DNA of 64,000 bases from Scrofimicrobium canadense (GTDB lineage Bacteria > Actinomycetota > Actinomycetes > Actinomycetales > Actinomycetaceae). Positions within the stretch are counted from its first letter, which is position 1. Each line of letters starts with the position of its first letter. Under the pieces are notes generated by a model. The model was not told where the DNA came from, did not search any database, and saw only the letters and a program-made list of their open reading frames with translations. The DNA is taken from the NCBI RefSeq assembly GCF_009696615.1, contig NZ_VULO01000012.1, forward strand, positions 52,459 through 116,458, given 5' to 3'. A program made the position numbers and the translations under genes. This document shows, piece after piece, positions 26,312-35,912 of this stretch.

Positions 26312-29300
26312 GTGAATTTTAGGCGCACAACCCTCCCACGTGTTACGAGCCTTGCATTGGCTGCGGTCATGGCTGTGGGGTGGGGAATCTCGGGGCCAGC
26401 GGCGGTGCCCGCACAGGCTGCTCAAAACGAATCTACAGTGACCATCACCCCGAATCCGTCCTACCGAGGTCGGGAATTTCAAGGATGGGGAACGTCATTA
26501 GTGTGGTTTGCGAATGCTACGGGAGACTATCCGGAACCACTCAGAAGTGAGCTGTATGAGAAAGTCTTTTCCGCCGAGGGTATGAATCTCAATATTGCCA
26601 GGTACAACGTCGGCGGTGGCAATGCTTCCGATGTGCCTGACTATTTGCGCTACGGTGCTGCCGTCGAGGGGTGGTGGGCCCCCAATGACGACCCAGAGTC
26701 AGGGCCACTATCGACATACGACCAAAGAGATCTGTTCTTGGAGCAATGGGATCCCACCGAAGATTCCAGCTACAACTGGAATGCTGATCAAAGCCAGCGT
26801 TGGTGGGTTGGGGAACTCGCGGAAAAGCGAGATGACATGGTGTGGGAGGCGTTTAGCAACTCTCCTCCCTACTTTATGACTAACAGCGGATTCGTAACGG
26901 GAAACTTTAATAGCAGGCATGAGCAAGTCGCAACCGTTCACGATGCGCCAACGAAGTTTGCCGAGTATCTTGCTGCAGTTGTCTCGCACATGGAGCAGAC
27001 GTACGGTATCGAGTTTACGAGTGTTGACCCATTCAATGAGCCCTGTGCTGGCTATTGGGGAACGACCATTGTGGAAGGAGAACAGTGGCCGAGAAAAGGG
27101 GGCACCGTTCAAGAAGGCGCCCAGATCTGCCCGGGGGAGGGCGAGGGACAGCAGCAAAGTATTATCGCTAAACTATCCCAAGCCCTAGCTGGGCGAGGCG
27201 TTGACGCACGTGTTGCGGCTAATGACGAGACTAACCCGGCGAACTTCAATCGAGCGTGGGCACAGTATTCACCGGACATTCGTTCTCTGGTCGGGCAAAT
27301 TAATGTCCACACGTATGGGACGGGCGGAATACAGCAGGCACGCGACATAGCAAAAGCCAACGACCGGCCACTGTGGATGAGTGAAGTTGGCGGAGATTTC
27401 TTGCAAAAACGCGACGAGAACGGAGCCGTCATTAGGGAATTTGACCCAGTGCATTTTTCTGCTGCCGTTGGATTCGCACAAAAGGTCATCTCTGACTTGC
27501 GCCAACTGGAGCCCGACAATTACGTGTTCTGGCAAGAAATTGAAGACTACTACAACATGGAGAAGGTCGAACGACTGAATTGGGGTTCTGTTTTCGTTGA
27601 TTTTGACTGCAACGATAGTGTTGAAACGCGCGGATATTCGACTCGTCGGCTGGAAGACGCCGGGTGGGTGAGTGGCGAAGAGCTGCCTGAGAGTGCCAAA
27701 TGTGAGATCGTGACCAACTCAAAATACAATGCGATGCGAAATTTCACCCACTACATCACACCCGGATCGCATCTCATCGCTGTCGATGAGCACAACACTA
27801 CGGCTGCGATTACCCCTGAAGGGCTCCGCCTGGTCCATGTCAATCCCAGCAGTGAACCACAGGCAGTGACTGTAGATCTTTCAAACTTTGACACATTTGC
27901 CACCGGAGCAACGGTCACTCCCGTCGTTACCACGCAGGCACCCGGACCTAACAATTTGGAGGGCAATGCCCTGGTAGAGGGGACTCCAGTAGCAATAGCC
28001 GACGAGGAAGCCACTATTACGGTCCCTGGCATGTCCGTCACAACATTCGTTGTGGATGGGGTCAGCGGCATTGCCGACGATGCTGAACTCATTGGCGATG
28101 GGAAGACCTATGTGGTCAATGGGAAGAAGAGTGGGAAGCCACTGACTGGTACAGAGCGAGGTGTCACCATAGAGAATCCCGCAGCCACACCGCAAGACGT
28201 GAAGACACAGTTGTGGACGTTCCACCGGCTCAGTGATTCTCCATACGCGGGTGCCCTGCGGTACACCATTGAGAATGGTGACGGTAGATTCCTTGGAGCA
28301 ACGTCTGCTGGAACGGATCTTCGAGATATTAGTGGTGCTGAGGCTGCTGCCGATTCGGAAACGGTGTGGATACTCAATACGACTGATGCTTCGTCGGTAA
28401 GTCTTTTGAATGCATCATTGGAACAGGTCCTTGACGTCAACGGAGAATCGAATCAGTCTGGTACACCCGTCGGGACGTGGTCATCATCAGGGGGTGCCCA
28501 CCAGCAATGGTACGTATATCAGCCCGTTTTGCAGGGAATCCTTCCCAGTCAGAGTGCTACCCCTGTCGGCGTACCGCCTGAGCTTCCCGCCACAGTAGTG
28601 CCCCTATATGCGTGGGGGCAGGGAGACCCCGTTCCCGTCTCGTGGGATGTTGATTCTGCTGCGTGGGACAGAGCAGGTGCGGTGGTTCTTCACGGCAGCG
28701 GAGAAGACCTTTTTGGGAACCATTTCAACAATGCAGAACTGCTCGTCGACGTGGGACCTCTTGACGTTGCCGATCCATCCTCCGTGACCGTTGCTGCCGG
28801 GAACTCGCGTGAGCGAGTGGTTGAGCGGGCCCCAAGAACAGTCACAGCAAGAATGGAAAACTCAGCTGCGACCCACAAGATACCCGTGGCGTGGGATTTC
28901 TCAGGAATACCTGACGTTCTTGATGAAATAGGGTTTTACTCAGTTAGTGGAACCGTTGCGCCAGAGGACAACCACGGACGTCCTCTGGAAGCTCGTCTAA
29001 CGATCATCGTTACCGAACCTTCAAACCGCAATATTTTGACTGCCGAGGGAGTGCAGACAACGGCCTCCTATTCGCAAACTGAATATGAAACCTACGACCC
29101 CGCCAATACGCGCAACGGCGACCGCAGTGACAAAGCTTGGTCAACGTGGGGGCCTGGAAGACAATACTCTAGCGACTACCTCGAATATCGTCTTCCGTCT
29201 GCGGTAGAGATATCGTCGGCGCAGGTGTTTTTCTACCGTGATGGGACAAACAAGAGCTGGGCCGACACCGTGCGTGCCGAGTACTGGGACGGCGAAGAAT

Positions 29301-30661
29301 GGATAACCGCCGACACCACAAATGTCGATTCCAGCCGTGACCCGCTCACTGTTGACCTCGATTTTGGGGCGGTAATAACAGATAGGGTTCGCATTCATAT
29401 GGATGCGACGAATTATCTGACCGTCTCCGAAGTTGAACTCTACAGTCTTGATGCCGCCCCCAGCAGTCTGGCTGATCTTGGAGTCGTCTATATCAACAAC
29501 GTGCCTGTAGAGGGGTTTACTCCTGATCAAACGGAATATCATGTAGACATTCTTGGAAGTGGAACACCCACTATCACCGCGTTGCCTGTCGATAGAGAGG
29601 CAACTGTGGAATATGCGTGGAGTGGCGATGTTCTTCTCGTTCGGGTCGTTGCCGCAGACGGGGTTACTCACAAGGAATATCACGTCACCGTGCAACATCA
29701 GGTAAACGTCCTCTCGGTTACCATCGACGGAAAACCTGCTGTTGGCGCAGACTTGCGTGCAGTCGTGGCGAGCGATCCTGCCGATGCGACATACACGTTC
29801 CAGTGGCTCAGAGATGGGGAAGAAATCAGGGGAGCCACTGCTGATCACTATAGTGTGATCCCCTCAGATCAGGGGCATTCGATTGCTGTCCGAGTGATTG
29901 CATCGTCCGATGGATACCTGTCGTCAGAACCGTCCGCTTCACATCCCGATGGGACTGGTCTCGAAATAGGTGTTCTGTCTTCCAACAACTCTTTGGCGTC
30001 AATCGTGGTTGGAAGCGAAGAAGTTGCTGGGTTTTCCCCAGAAATAACAGAATATAACGTCACGGTTGTAGGGAGTCTATGGCCTGTGGTAACGGGGATT
30101 CCCCAAGATTCTCAGGCACGCGTTGAACACGAATTTGATGACGTGTCGGGGACCGCCTCTATCACTGTGACGGCAGAAAATGGGCAGTCTCGGATCTACC
30201 GGGTGCGCATCCAACGTCAAGTAGACGTGACATCCTTGGCTATTGTCGGAAACCCGATACCCGGACAGACATTAGTGGTAGAAACAGATACTGACCCAGA
30301 TGCAGCTGACATGAGTTTCCAGTGGAATGTGGATGGAGATCCTATCGCAGAAGGCACAACTGAGTCTTTGGTAGTGTTACCGCACTATATCGGCAAGAGT
30401 CTGTCGGTCCAGGTAACTGCGTCCCACGCGGGGTACCTACCCGGTACTAGAGAATCTCACCCCGTCACTATCGTAGCGGGCGCGGATGATGGCAATGTTA
30501 TAGAAGAACTCGGTGACAACGAGGCAAGCGGCGAAAGTCAAGAGCCCAATGAACTGAGTGAAACAGGGGCTCGCGTGGGCATACTTATCGGCGTGGTGGC
30601 AGTCTTGCTGATTCTAGGAGTGTGCGCAGCTGGCGCATCATTGCGCCGTCGGGAGCTCTGA
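26312..30661 (+). CDS. Cell-wall anchored GH30 endo-beta-1,6-galactanase-like protein
   Basis: The 1449-residue surface protein starts with a Sec signal (cleavage near residue 36). Residues about 45-500 form the GH30 barrel (GWGTSLVWFANATG, typical of the endo-1,6-galactanase subgroup). The probable acid/base is E243 (DPFNEP) and the nucleophile E358 (WMSEVGG). Then come a ricin-type lectin-like region (about 590-740), two bacterial Ig-like domains (750-900) and a discoidin-like domain (905-1045). A two-domain unit is repeated in tandem from about 1050 to 1390. The end is LSETG, a membrane helix and RRREL, a sorting signal. Start is GTG with AAGGAG. It cuts galactan side chains outside the cell. 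Confidence 0.88.
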   Translation: MNFRRTTLPRVTSLALAAVMAVGWGISGPAAVPAQAAQNESTVTITPNPSYRGREFQGWGTSLVWFANATGDYPEPLRSELYEKVFSAEGMNLNIARYNVGGGNASDVPDYLRYGAAVEGWWAPNDDPESGPLSTYDQRDLFLEQWDPTEDSSYNWNADQSQRWWVGELAEKRDDMVWEAFSNSPPYFMTNSGFVTGNFNSRHEQVATVHDAPTKFAEYLAAVVSHMEQTYGIEFTSVDPFNEPCAGYWGTTIVEGEQWPRKGGTVQEGAQICPGEGEGQQQSIIAKLSQALAGRGVDARVAANDETNPANFNRAWAQYSPDIRSLVGQINVHTYGTGGIQQARDIAKANDRPLWMSEVGGDFLQKRDENGAVIREFDPVHFSAAVGFAQKVISDLRQLEPDNYVFWQEIEDYYNMEKVERLNWGSVFVDFDCNDSVETRGYSTRRLEDAGWVSGEELPESAKCEIVTNSKYNAMRNFTHYITPGSHLIAVDEHNTTAAITPEGLRLVHVNPSSEPQAVTVDLSNFDTFATGATVTPVVTTQAPGPNNLEGNALVEGTPVAIADEEATITVPGMSVTTFVVDGVSGIADDAELIGDGKTYVVNGKKSGKPLTGTERGVTIENPAATPQDVKTQLWTFHRLSDSPYAGALRYTIENGDGRFLGATSAGTDLRDISGAEAAADSETVWILNTTDASSVSLLNASLEQVLDVNGESNQSGTPVGTWSSSGGAHQQWYVYQPVLQGILPSQSATPVGVPPELPATVVPLYAWGQGDPVPVSWDVDSAAWDRAGAVVLHGSGEDLFGNHFNNAELLVDVGPLDVADPSSVTVAAGNSRERVVERAPRTVTARMENSAATHKIPVAWDFSGIPDVLDEIGFYSVSGTVAPEDNHGRPLEARLTIIVTEPSNRNILTAEGVQTTASYSQTEYETYDPANTRNGDRSDKAWSTWGPGRQYSSDYLEYRLPSAVEISSAQVFFYRDGTNKSWADTVRAEYWDGEEWITADTTNVDSSRDPLTVDLDFGAVITDRVRIHMDATNYLTVSEVELYSLDAAPSSLADLGVVYINNVPVEGFTPDQTEYHVDILGSGTPTITALPVDREATVEYAWSGDVLLVRVVAADGVTHKEYHVTVQHQVNVLSVTIDGKPAVGADLRAVVASDPADATYTFQWLRDGEEIRGATADHYSVIPSDQGHSIAVRVIASSDGYLSSEPSASHPDGTGLEIGVLSSNNSLASIVVGSEEVAGFSPEITEYNVTVVGSLWPVVTGIPQDSQARVEHEFDDVSGTASITVTAENGQSRIYRVRIQRQVDVTSLAIVGNPIPGQTLVVETDTDPDAADMSFQWNVDGDPIAEGTTESLVVLPHYIGKSLSVQVTASHAGYLPGTRESHPVTIVAGADDGNVIEELGDNEASGESQEPNELSETGARVGILIGVVAVLLILGVCAAGASLRRREL

Positions 30662-30741
30662 GGGTGGCGTGGTGGAGGAATGAGAATCCTTCACCACGGC
30701 CCATTGATCTCAAAGAACATGAGTGCGTAAAAGGAAGACGT

Positions 30742-31977
30742 ATGAAAAGAAAAAGTATATTTGCTGCAGCATTGTTGCTCGCTGCAGTCCCCTGGGCGTT
30801 GCCTCACGATGCTGAAGCAACAGATCAACGCGAGACATTCCAGAGCGCAGCGAACATGTGGTGGAATGGTCCTGAAAACGTAGGTGCGCCCCCCGAAAGC
30901 TTGAACCAAACGTCCTTAGCTGACATTGCTGCAGGAAACAAGCACACGGTGGTGCTCGATTCTGCTGGCACTGTGAATGCCTGGGGTGACAATGGTCAGG
31001 GGCAGACAGACATTCCCGCTCGACTGGCAGAAACGACAGTAATCGCGGTGGCTGCAGGCGCGAACCACAGTTTAGCGCTGACTAAAGATGGGGAGGTCAT
31101 AGGGTGGGGAAGGAACGCTGACGGCCAGATCAGCCCTCCGGAAGGGCTCAAAGCGGCAATGATTGCTGCAGGCGGTAGTGGATCTTTAGCAATCGATCGC
31201 GACGGCAACGTGGTGTATTGGGGTGAGACCGCATTTGGTCAAGGTCTTATTCCTCAAGAGGTTGCAGAATCTACTATCACGGATATCGCTGTGGGTAGCG
31301 GATTCAACGTAGCTCTTGACTCTGAAGGACATGTGTATGGGTGGGGACGAAATGACTTGGGACAAACGCGTATCCCTGATGATCTGCCACCTGTCAAGGC
31401 GATTGCCGCGGGAACTGCCCATACAGTGGCCTTAACCAATGACGGAGAGATATTCGCTTGGGGAGCCCGTAAGGCGAATGCACATGATGACATCCAGCTA
31501 AGTGATCAAGGTCAGACCAAGGTTCCTTCCGGGATTGGTTCTGTCATGGCCATTGGAGCGGGTGCCTACCACACCGCCGCGATCACTACTGACGGCACAT
31601 TGCACGTCTGGGGGTGGGATGAGGCTGGGCCGCAAACCGTAGAACAATTCACGGAGACTCAAGAGAGCTCGGGCGACACCATCAAGGTCGTTGGCGGCGA
31701 GAGACATACCCTTGCTGTTGCAGGACTCACGCCAGTCAATGGCGAGACGGCTCCGCCACCTCGTCCAACTCCGGAACCCGGACCTCAGCCCGGAGGAAGC
31801 GCCCCTGACAACCCAGATAGCACCATCCCGGACCAAGGAACAGGTGGGCAACAAAGTGACAGTTTATCTAGCACGGGAGCCGTAACACCGATTCTCGCAG
31901 GACTTGCAGCGGTACTCGCCTTGGCGGTGGGAATAGGCCTTCTTTCCATCAAGACAAGAAAAGGAAATATCCAATGA
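30742..31977 (+). CDS. RCC1-repeat surface protein with sorting signal
   Basis: The 411-residue product has a signal peptide (MKRKSIFAAALLLAAVPWAL). About seven RCC1-like repeats of some 45-50 residues follow (pattern IAAGxxHTVxLxxxGxVxxWG). A proline-rich spacer, then LSSTG, a hydrophobic helix and KTRKGNIQ complete a cell-wall sorting signal. The start is ATG 30742 with AAGGAAG; the frame opens earlier, but that part overlaps the previous gene. RCC1 propellers are protein- or ligand-binding scaffolds. Its place between two galactanase genes suggests a substrate-binding or enzyme-docking role, which is inference. Confidence 0.85.
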   Translation: MKRKSIFAAALLLAAVPWALPHDAEATDQRETFQSAANMWWNGPENVGAPPESLNQTSLADIAAGNKHTVVLDSAGTVNAWGDNGQGQTDIPARLAETTVIAVAAGANHSLALTKDGEVIGWGRNADGQISPPEGLKAAMIAAGGSGSLAIDRDGNVVYWGETAFGQGLIPQEVAESTITDIAVGSGFNVALDSEGHVYGWGRNDLGQTRIPDDLPPVKAIAAGTAHTVALTNDGEIFAWGARKANAHDDIQLSDQGQTKVPSGIGSVMAIGAGAYHTAAITTDGTLHVWGWDEAGPQTVEQFTETQESSGDTIKVVGGERHTLAVAGLTPVNGETAPPPRPTPEPGPQPGGSAPDNPDSTIPDQGTGGQQSDSLSSTGAVTPILAGLAAVLALAVGIGLLSIKTRKGNIQ

Positions 31978-34763
31978 GGCATATTTCGACAGCGAAAAGA
32001 ACTTCTTTCACTCGATTGGCTCTAGGCAGTGTTGCCACTTTGGCGTTGGGACTTGCCAGCATGGTCGCCGCCATTCCAGCACATGCCGACAATTTTTTTC
32101 CAGAGTTTACGATTGAGGAACTTATCGAACACGACTACGTTCTTTACTTTGCCAACTCGGGAGCTGCTGAAGTCGATTCTGTCGCTCAAGGCGACTTCAT
32201 GGGGCTTTACCAGACGCTGACCGACCAAGCCTACGGACCAGACGCAAAAACCGGAGCGTCCTGGGGGTACATAGTTTCAGATACGTCGGATCCACGCGCT
32301 AACTCTAACTCTTCCAATGATAAGAAAGCCTCGGTTCGATATGACGCAAAACCGCAGGACACGCCGGTATCCGACTACGAAAAAAGAAACGTAACCTATG
32401 CTTTTGGCCTACCCAACGGAACTTATGACGTCACTGTCGGATATCGTATGCCCAGTGGATGGACCGATCGATCCATGGACGTGTACATGGAAGAGACATT
32501 TGTAGGCACCCATAAAGCGACAGCGGAGGGAACACAATACGTTCATAAGGGCATTGAAGTAGTTGATGGGGAGCTCAACGTCAGAGTGAACTCCCAACCC
32601 GGACGCACCAATAGCTATACGGATCCAGCTGTGGGGTGGATCGAAGTGCGTTTGCCAGTGTCATTTGGCGTTGAAGAGCTGCAAGCTCTCATCGACCTAC
32701 GCACCTTGAGCGCGGAAGAACGAGCCCGGTATGCTCCTGACAGTCTCATTCCACTCGACGAGGCTCTCGCTAACGCGGCAGCTCTTCTGGAAGGGACGCC
32801 CACGCTGGAAGAGATAGCTGAGGCCAGAGCAGCGATCGACAGCGCGTGGGCTCAGCGCCGAGAGATTCTTGATTACGATACGTTTCGTCCGGGGCAGGCG
32901 TGGCTAGACACTTCGGGGAAACCCATTCAGGGGCATGGGGGACAGGTTTTGCCGGATCCGGCAGGTAGCGGAAACTATTACTGGTTTGGCGAAGACCGCA
33001 CTCATGGATACCAGCCCATGGATGGCATCCACGCATACTCTAGCTCTGATCTGTACAACTGGGATGATCAAGGTGTCGTCATGCGGGCGGCTACTAGCCG
33101 CGCACAGCTTGATGAAGACCCCTACTTCAGCGACTTATACGCAGACTATACCGACATTCAAAAAGACATTGCCTTCCTCGACTTAGATCGGGACGGGACA
33201 CTCTACGACCACGGACAAGCCGTGATATTTGAGCGTCCGAAGGTCGCGTACAACAGTGCCACCGACCAGTGGGTGATGTGGATTCACACAGATGGGCCAA
33301 CCCCGTTCTCGTCAGCGCAATACGCCAAGGCCACTGCAGGTGTTGCAGTCGCAGATGAGCCTTTCGGGCCTTACCGGTATGTGGACTCCTATCGTCTGAA
33401 CTATGTGCCAGCGGACGATCCTGATAACAAATACCCCAGTCAGCTTGGGATGGCTCGGGACATGAATCTCTTTGTCGACACTGGCGATACGGATTCTGGA
33501 GGGGACGAAGCATACATAGTCTATTCTTCGGAAGAGAACCTGACCATGTATGTGTCGTCTCTGGACGCCTCGTACACATTTTTGCAGACATACCCCGATG
33601 ATGCCGAAAAAGGCGTAGATTTCACCAACAATTGGCCGGGTGGACAGCGCGAGGCTCCCGCCATGTTCAAGTACGACCAGACCTACTACATGATTACATC
33701 GGGAGCTACCGGCTGGGACCCGAATCCTGCTGACTATGCCACCGCGAGCAATCCTCTCGGGCCTTGGACACGCCACGGCAACCCAGCCACCGCCGAGAAC
33801 GGGGGTAAACCTGCGACTACGCATGGATCACAAAGCACTTCTGTCATCACCATCGATGAAGATGCTGGCAAATTCATCTACATGGGAGACCGTTGGACTC
33901 CTTCTGACCTAGCCAATGCTCCATATGTATGGTTGCCTCTCGATTTTGGTGAGGAAGAATCTATGAGCCTGCCGTGGATGGATGAATGGAGACTAGAAGA
34001 CCTTGAAGGGCGCAGCCGATTCAGCTGGGACGCAGAACTCCCTACTGTTGTTGCGCTTGGCGAGGAGCCAAATCTGCCGTCGGAAATCGTAATGAACGAA
34101 GGCGGGCAGACCACCACGGCGCAGGTTGACTGGGACACCTCAGAATTGGCATTACCAGGGATTCGGACCATCGAAGGTACAGTTACCTCCTTGTCAGGTA
34201 AGTCTAGAACTATCACCGCGAGTGTAGTTGTCGTGCCTGAAGGGCTCAGTCATATCGTTGACTCGGGCGGGGACGGGACTGGGCTTGACTATCTCAAGAT
34301 AATTGAGGCTGTGCAGGGTGCAGGCATTGAGATTGCGACGTCGGTTCCCGATCAGTCCTACGGGCCAGACCCTGCGACAGGACGTTCGTGGGGGTACGTA
34401 GGCGACAATACAGAAGTCAGCGGTTCCGCGTCAGCATCGTGGACAGAAAGTCTCCGGTATGTTCTCTCTAGCGCCGATAACCGCAGCCTGGAATACCGTT
34501 TTTCAGGTTTGGAAGACGGGACCTACACGGTCTATGCGGGATTCTATGATCCTTGGTCTCAATGGGCACATGACCGTAGCGCACGCGTTCACATCAATGG
34601 TCAAGTAGTGGAGCAAAAACGCCCCATTCCTGCTGAAGAAACTGTGGGGATCTATGCGAACATTCAGCCAGAAGACGGAGAAATCGCATTCGTTCTCGAG
34701 CCCGTGGGAGACGGCGAAGGAACAGACGTGCAAGTTTCTTGGCTGATGGTAGCTCGGGACTAG
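31974..34763 (+). CDS. Secreted GH43 exo-beta-1,3-galactanase-like protein
   Basis: The 929-residue protein has a Sec signal (cleavage after AHA, near residue 38). Its N-terminal module (40-225) recurs at the C-terminus (760-929): compare DQAYGPDAKTGASWGY with DQSYGPDPATGRSWGY. Between them lie a helical FIVAR-like linker (228-300), a GH43 five-blade domain (305-660; GHGGQVLPD, YYWFGEDRTHG, MARDMNLFVD) and a bacterial Ig-like domain. The GH43 part resembles subfamily 24, exo-1,3-galactanases that trim the backbone of type II arabinogalactan. It has no sorting signal. It overlaps the RCC1 gene by 4 bp. Confidence 0.85.
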   Translation: MRHISTAKRTSFTRLALGSVATLALGLASMVAAIPAHADNFFPEFTIEELIEHDYVLYFANSGAAEVDSVAQGDFMGLYQTLTDQAYGPDAKTGASWGYIVSDTSDPRANSNSSNDKKASVRYDAKPQDTPVSDYEKRNVTYAFGLPNGTYDVTVGYRMPSGWTDRSMDVYMEETFVGTHKATAEGTQYVHKGIEVVDGELNVRVNSQPGRTNSYTDPAVGWIEVRLPVSFGVEELQALIDLRTLSAEERARYAPDSLIPLDEALANAAALLEGTPTLEEIAEARAAIDSAWAQRREILDYDTFRPGQAWLDTSGKPIQGHGGQVLPDPAGSGNYYWFGEDRTHGYQPMDGIHAYSSSDLYNWDDQGVVMRAATSRAQLDEDPYFSDLYADYTDIQKDIAFLDLDRDGTLYDHGQAVIFERPKVAYNSATDQWVMWIHTDGPTPFSSAQYAKATAGVAVADEPFGPYRYVDSYRLNYVPADDPDNKYPSQLGMARDMNLFVDTGDTDSGGDEAYIVYSSEENLTMYVSSLDASYTFLQTYPDDAEKGVDFTNNWPGGQREAPAMFKYDQTYYMITSGATGWDPNPADYATASNPLGPWTRHGNPATAENGGKPATTHGSQSTSVITIDEDAGKFIYMGDRWTPSDLANAPYVWLPLDFGEEESMSLPWMDEWRLEDLEGRSRFSWDAELPTVVALGEEPNLPSEIVMNEGGQTTTAQVDWDTSELALPGIRTIEGTVTSLSGKSRTITASVVVVPEGLSHIVDSGGDGTGLDYLKIIEAVQGAGIEIATSVPDQSYGPDPATGRSWGYVGDNTEVSGSASASWTESLRYVLSSADNRSLEYRFSGLEDGTYTVYAGFYDPWSQWAHDRSARVHINGQVVEQKRPIPAEETVGIYANIQPEDGEIAFVLEPVGDGEGTDVQVSWLMVARD

Positions 34764-34837
34764 GCGCACGACACTATTCGGATTCTCTGGTCGTCCTTGG
34801 GCCCAAACATCGGTCTGTGCAAAGCGCAGTCTTTCAC

Positions 34838-34875
34838 CACATGTAGCTCATGACAAATGTCATGAGCTACATGTG
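34838..34875. promoter_or_regulatory. 38-bp perfect palindrome before the ABC/two-component operon
   Basis: The left arm CACATGTAGCTCATGACA is repeated in inverted form after a central AA, 18+2+18 bp without a mismatch. The core ATGACA-AA-TGTCAT also stands before the duplicate pseudogene. ATGACA/TGTCAT type sites are plausible targets of NarL/LuxR-family regulators controlling linked ABC exporters, and such a regulator is the last gene of this operon. A -10-like CATAAA at 34883 is well placed for activation from this site. As RNA it would also form a long hairpin. Confidence 0.75.
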
Positions 34876-34962
34876 TATTTCTCATAAAAAGCGGTGACGT
34901 GCATCAGCGTTAGTGGGCTTCACCGCCTCATAGAGTGAGAACACGCGACGGAAAGAGGGAAA

Positions 34963-35886
34963 ATGAGCGTAATAGAAGTCTTGGATGTGAAAAGAACCTA
35001 CGGCAAAGGGCGGGACGCTTTCACTGCTGTAGATGGAGTGACGTTTCAGGTCCAAGCCGGTGAACTGGTATCGATCCTGGGAGTCAACGGTGCTGGCAAA
35101 ACTTCTTTAGTAGAAGTGATTGAAGGATTAGCTCCTGCGTCCTCCGGCACGGTGAGAGTACTCGGTTCTGACCCTATACGCCAACGAGCGCATGTGCGCC
35201 AGCATACGGGGATCATGCTGCAGGAAGCCGGTTTTGCCGGTGACCTCACAGTAGAAGAAACATTGCGGATGTGGGCGGGAACCCTCACCAATGCTCGCCC
35301 CGTCGATGAAGCTCTCGAACTCACCGACCTCACATATCGCGCAAATGTGCGTGTTAAGGCGCTTTCTGGTGGTGAACGGCGCCGACTAGATCTTGCAATG
35401 GCCACTCTAGGGAACCCCCAGGTTCTTTTTCTTGACGAGCCGACAACTGGTCTTGATCCTGCTTCGCGTCAACGAACCTGGGAACTTGTGCGGATGATGT
35501 TGCGCGGGGGAACCTCGGTTCTGCTTACCACCCACTACCTTGAGGAGGCAGAAGAACTTGCTGATCGTGTCCTCATGATGTCTTCTGGGAAAGTTGTTGC
35601 ATCGGGAACCGTTGCCGAAGTTGTAGCTGCCCAACCTTCCATCATCAGTTTTACAGATGATGGAAAACTGCATCCCAACGAGGTGGAGCTCTTACCTTCG
35701 GTTATAGGAGATGTGCGAGAGATCCGAGGGAAAATTGAGATACACAGTGATGATCTCCAGGTGACTCTCACAGCACTTCTGAAAATGTGCGAAGACCGCG
35801 ACATTTCTTTGAGTGATCTGAATGCTCGTTCAGCCTCACTTGAACAAGCATTCCTTGCCTTGGACAACCAGCCTGCCGTTGCCTAA
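34963..35886 (+). CDS. ABC-2 type exporter ATPase
   Basis: The 307-residue ATPase has Walker A GVNGAGKTS, signature LSGGERRRLDLA and Walker B FLDEPTTGLD, followed by the DrrA/CcmA-type C-terminal domain. With the next gene it forms a drug, lipid or peptide exporter. The operon (ATPase, permease, histidine kinase, NarL-type regulator) resembles the LnrLMN-LnrJK type of membrane-damage and antibiotic detection module. Its central part is 99% identical to the pseudogene at 17.8 kb. GAGGGAAA precedes the ATG. Confidence 0.92.
   Translation: MSVIEVLDVKRTYGKGRDAFTAVDGVTFQVQAGELVSILGVNGAGKTSLVEVIEGLAPASSGTVRVLGSDPIRQRAHVRQHTGIMLQEAGFAGDLTVEETLRMWAGTLTNARPVDEALELTDLTYRANVRVKALSGGERRRLDLAMATLGNPQVLFLDEPTTGLDPASRQRTWELVRMMLRGGTSVLLTTHYLEEAEELADRVLMMSSGKVVASGTVAEVVAAQPSIISFTDDGKLHPNEVELLPSVIGDVREIRGKIEIHSDDLQVTLTALLKMCEDRDISLSDLNARSASLEQAFLALDNQPAVA
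35347..35636 (+). repeat. Direct repeat, right copy (partner 17849-18138)
   Basis: This segment of the intact ATPase gene is identical to 17849-18138 except at two bases. Homologous recombination between the two copies would remove the 17.5 kb between them, including the LacI gene, the importer and all arabinogalactan enzymes. Confidence 0.9.
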
Positions 35887-35912
35887 CGATCTCAAATCCG
35901 TAGGAGAATTCA

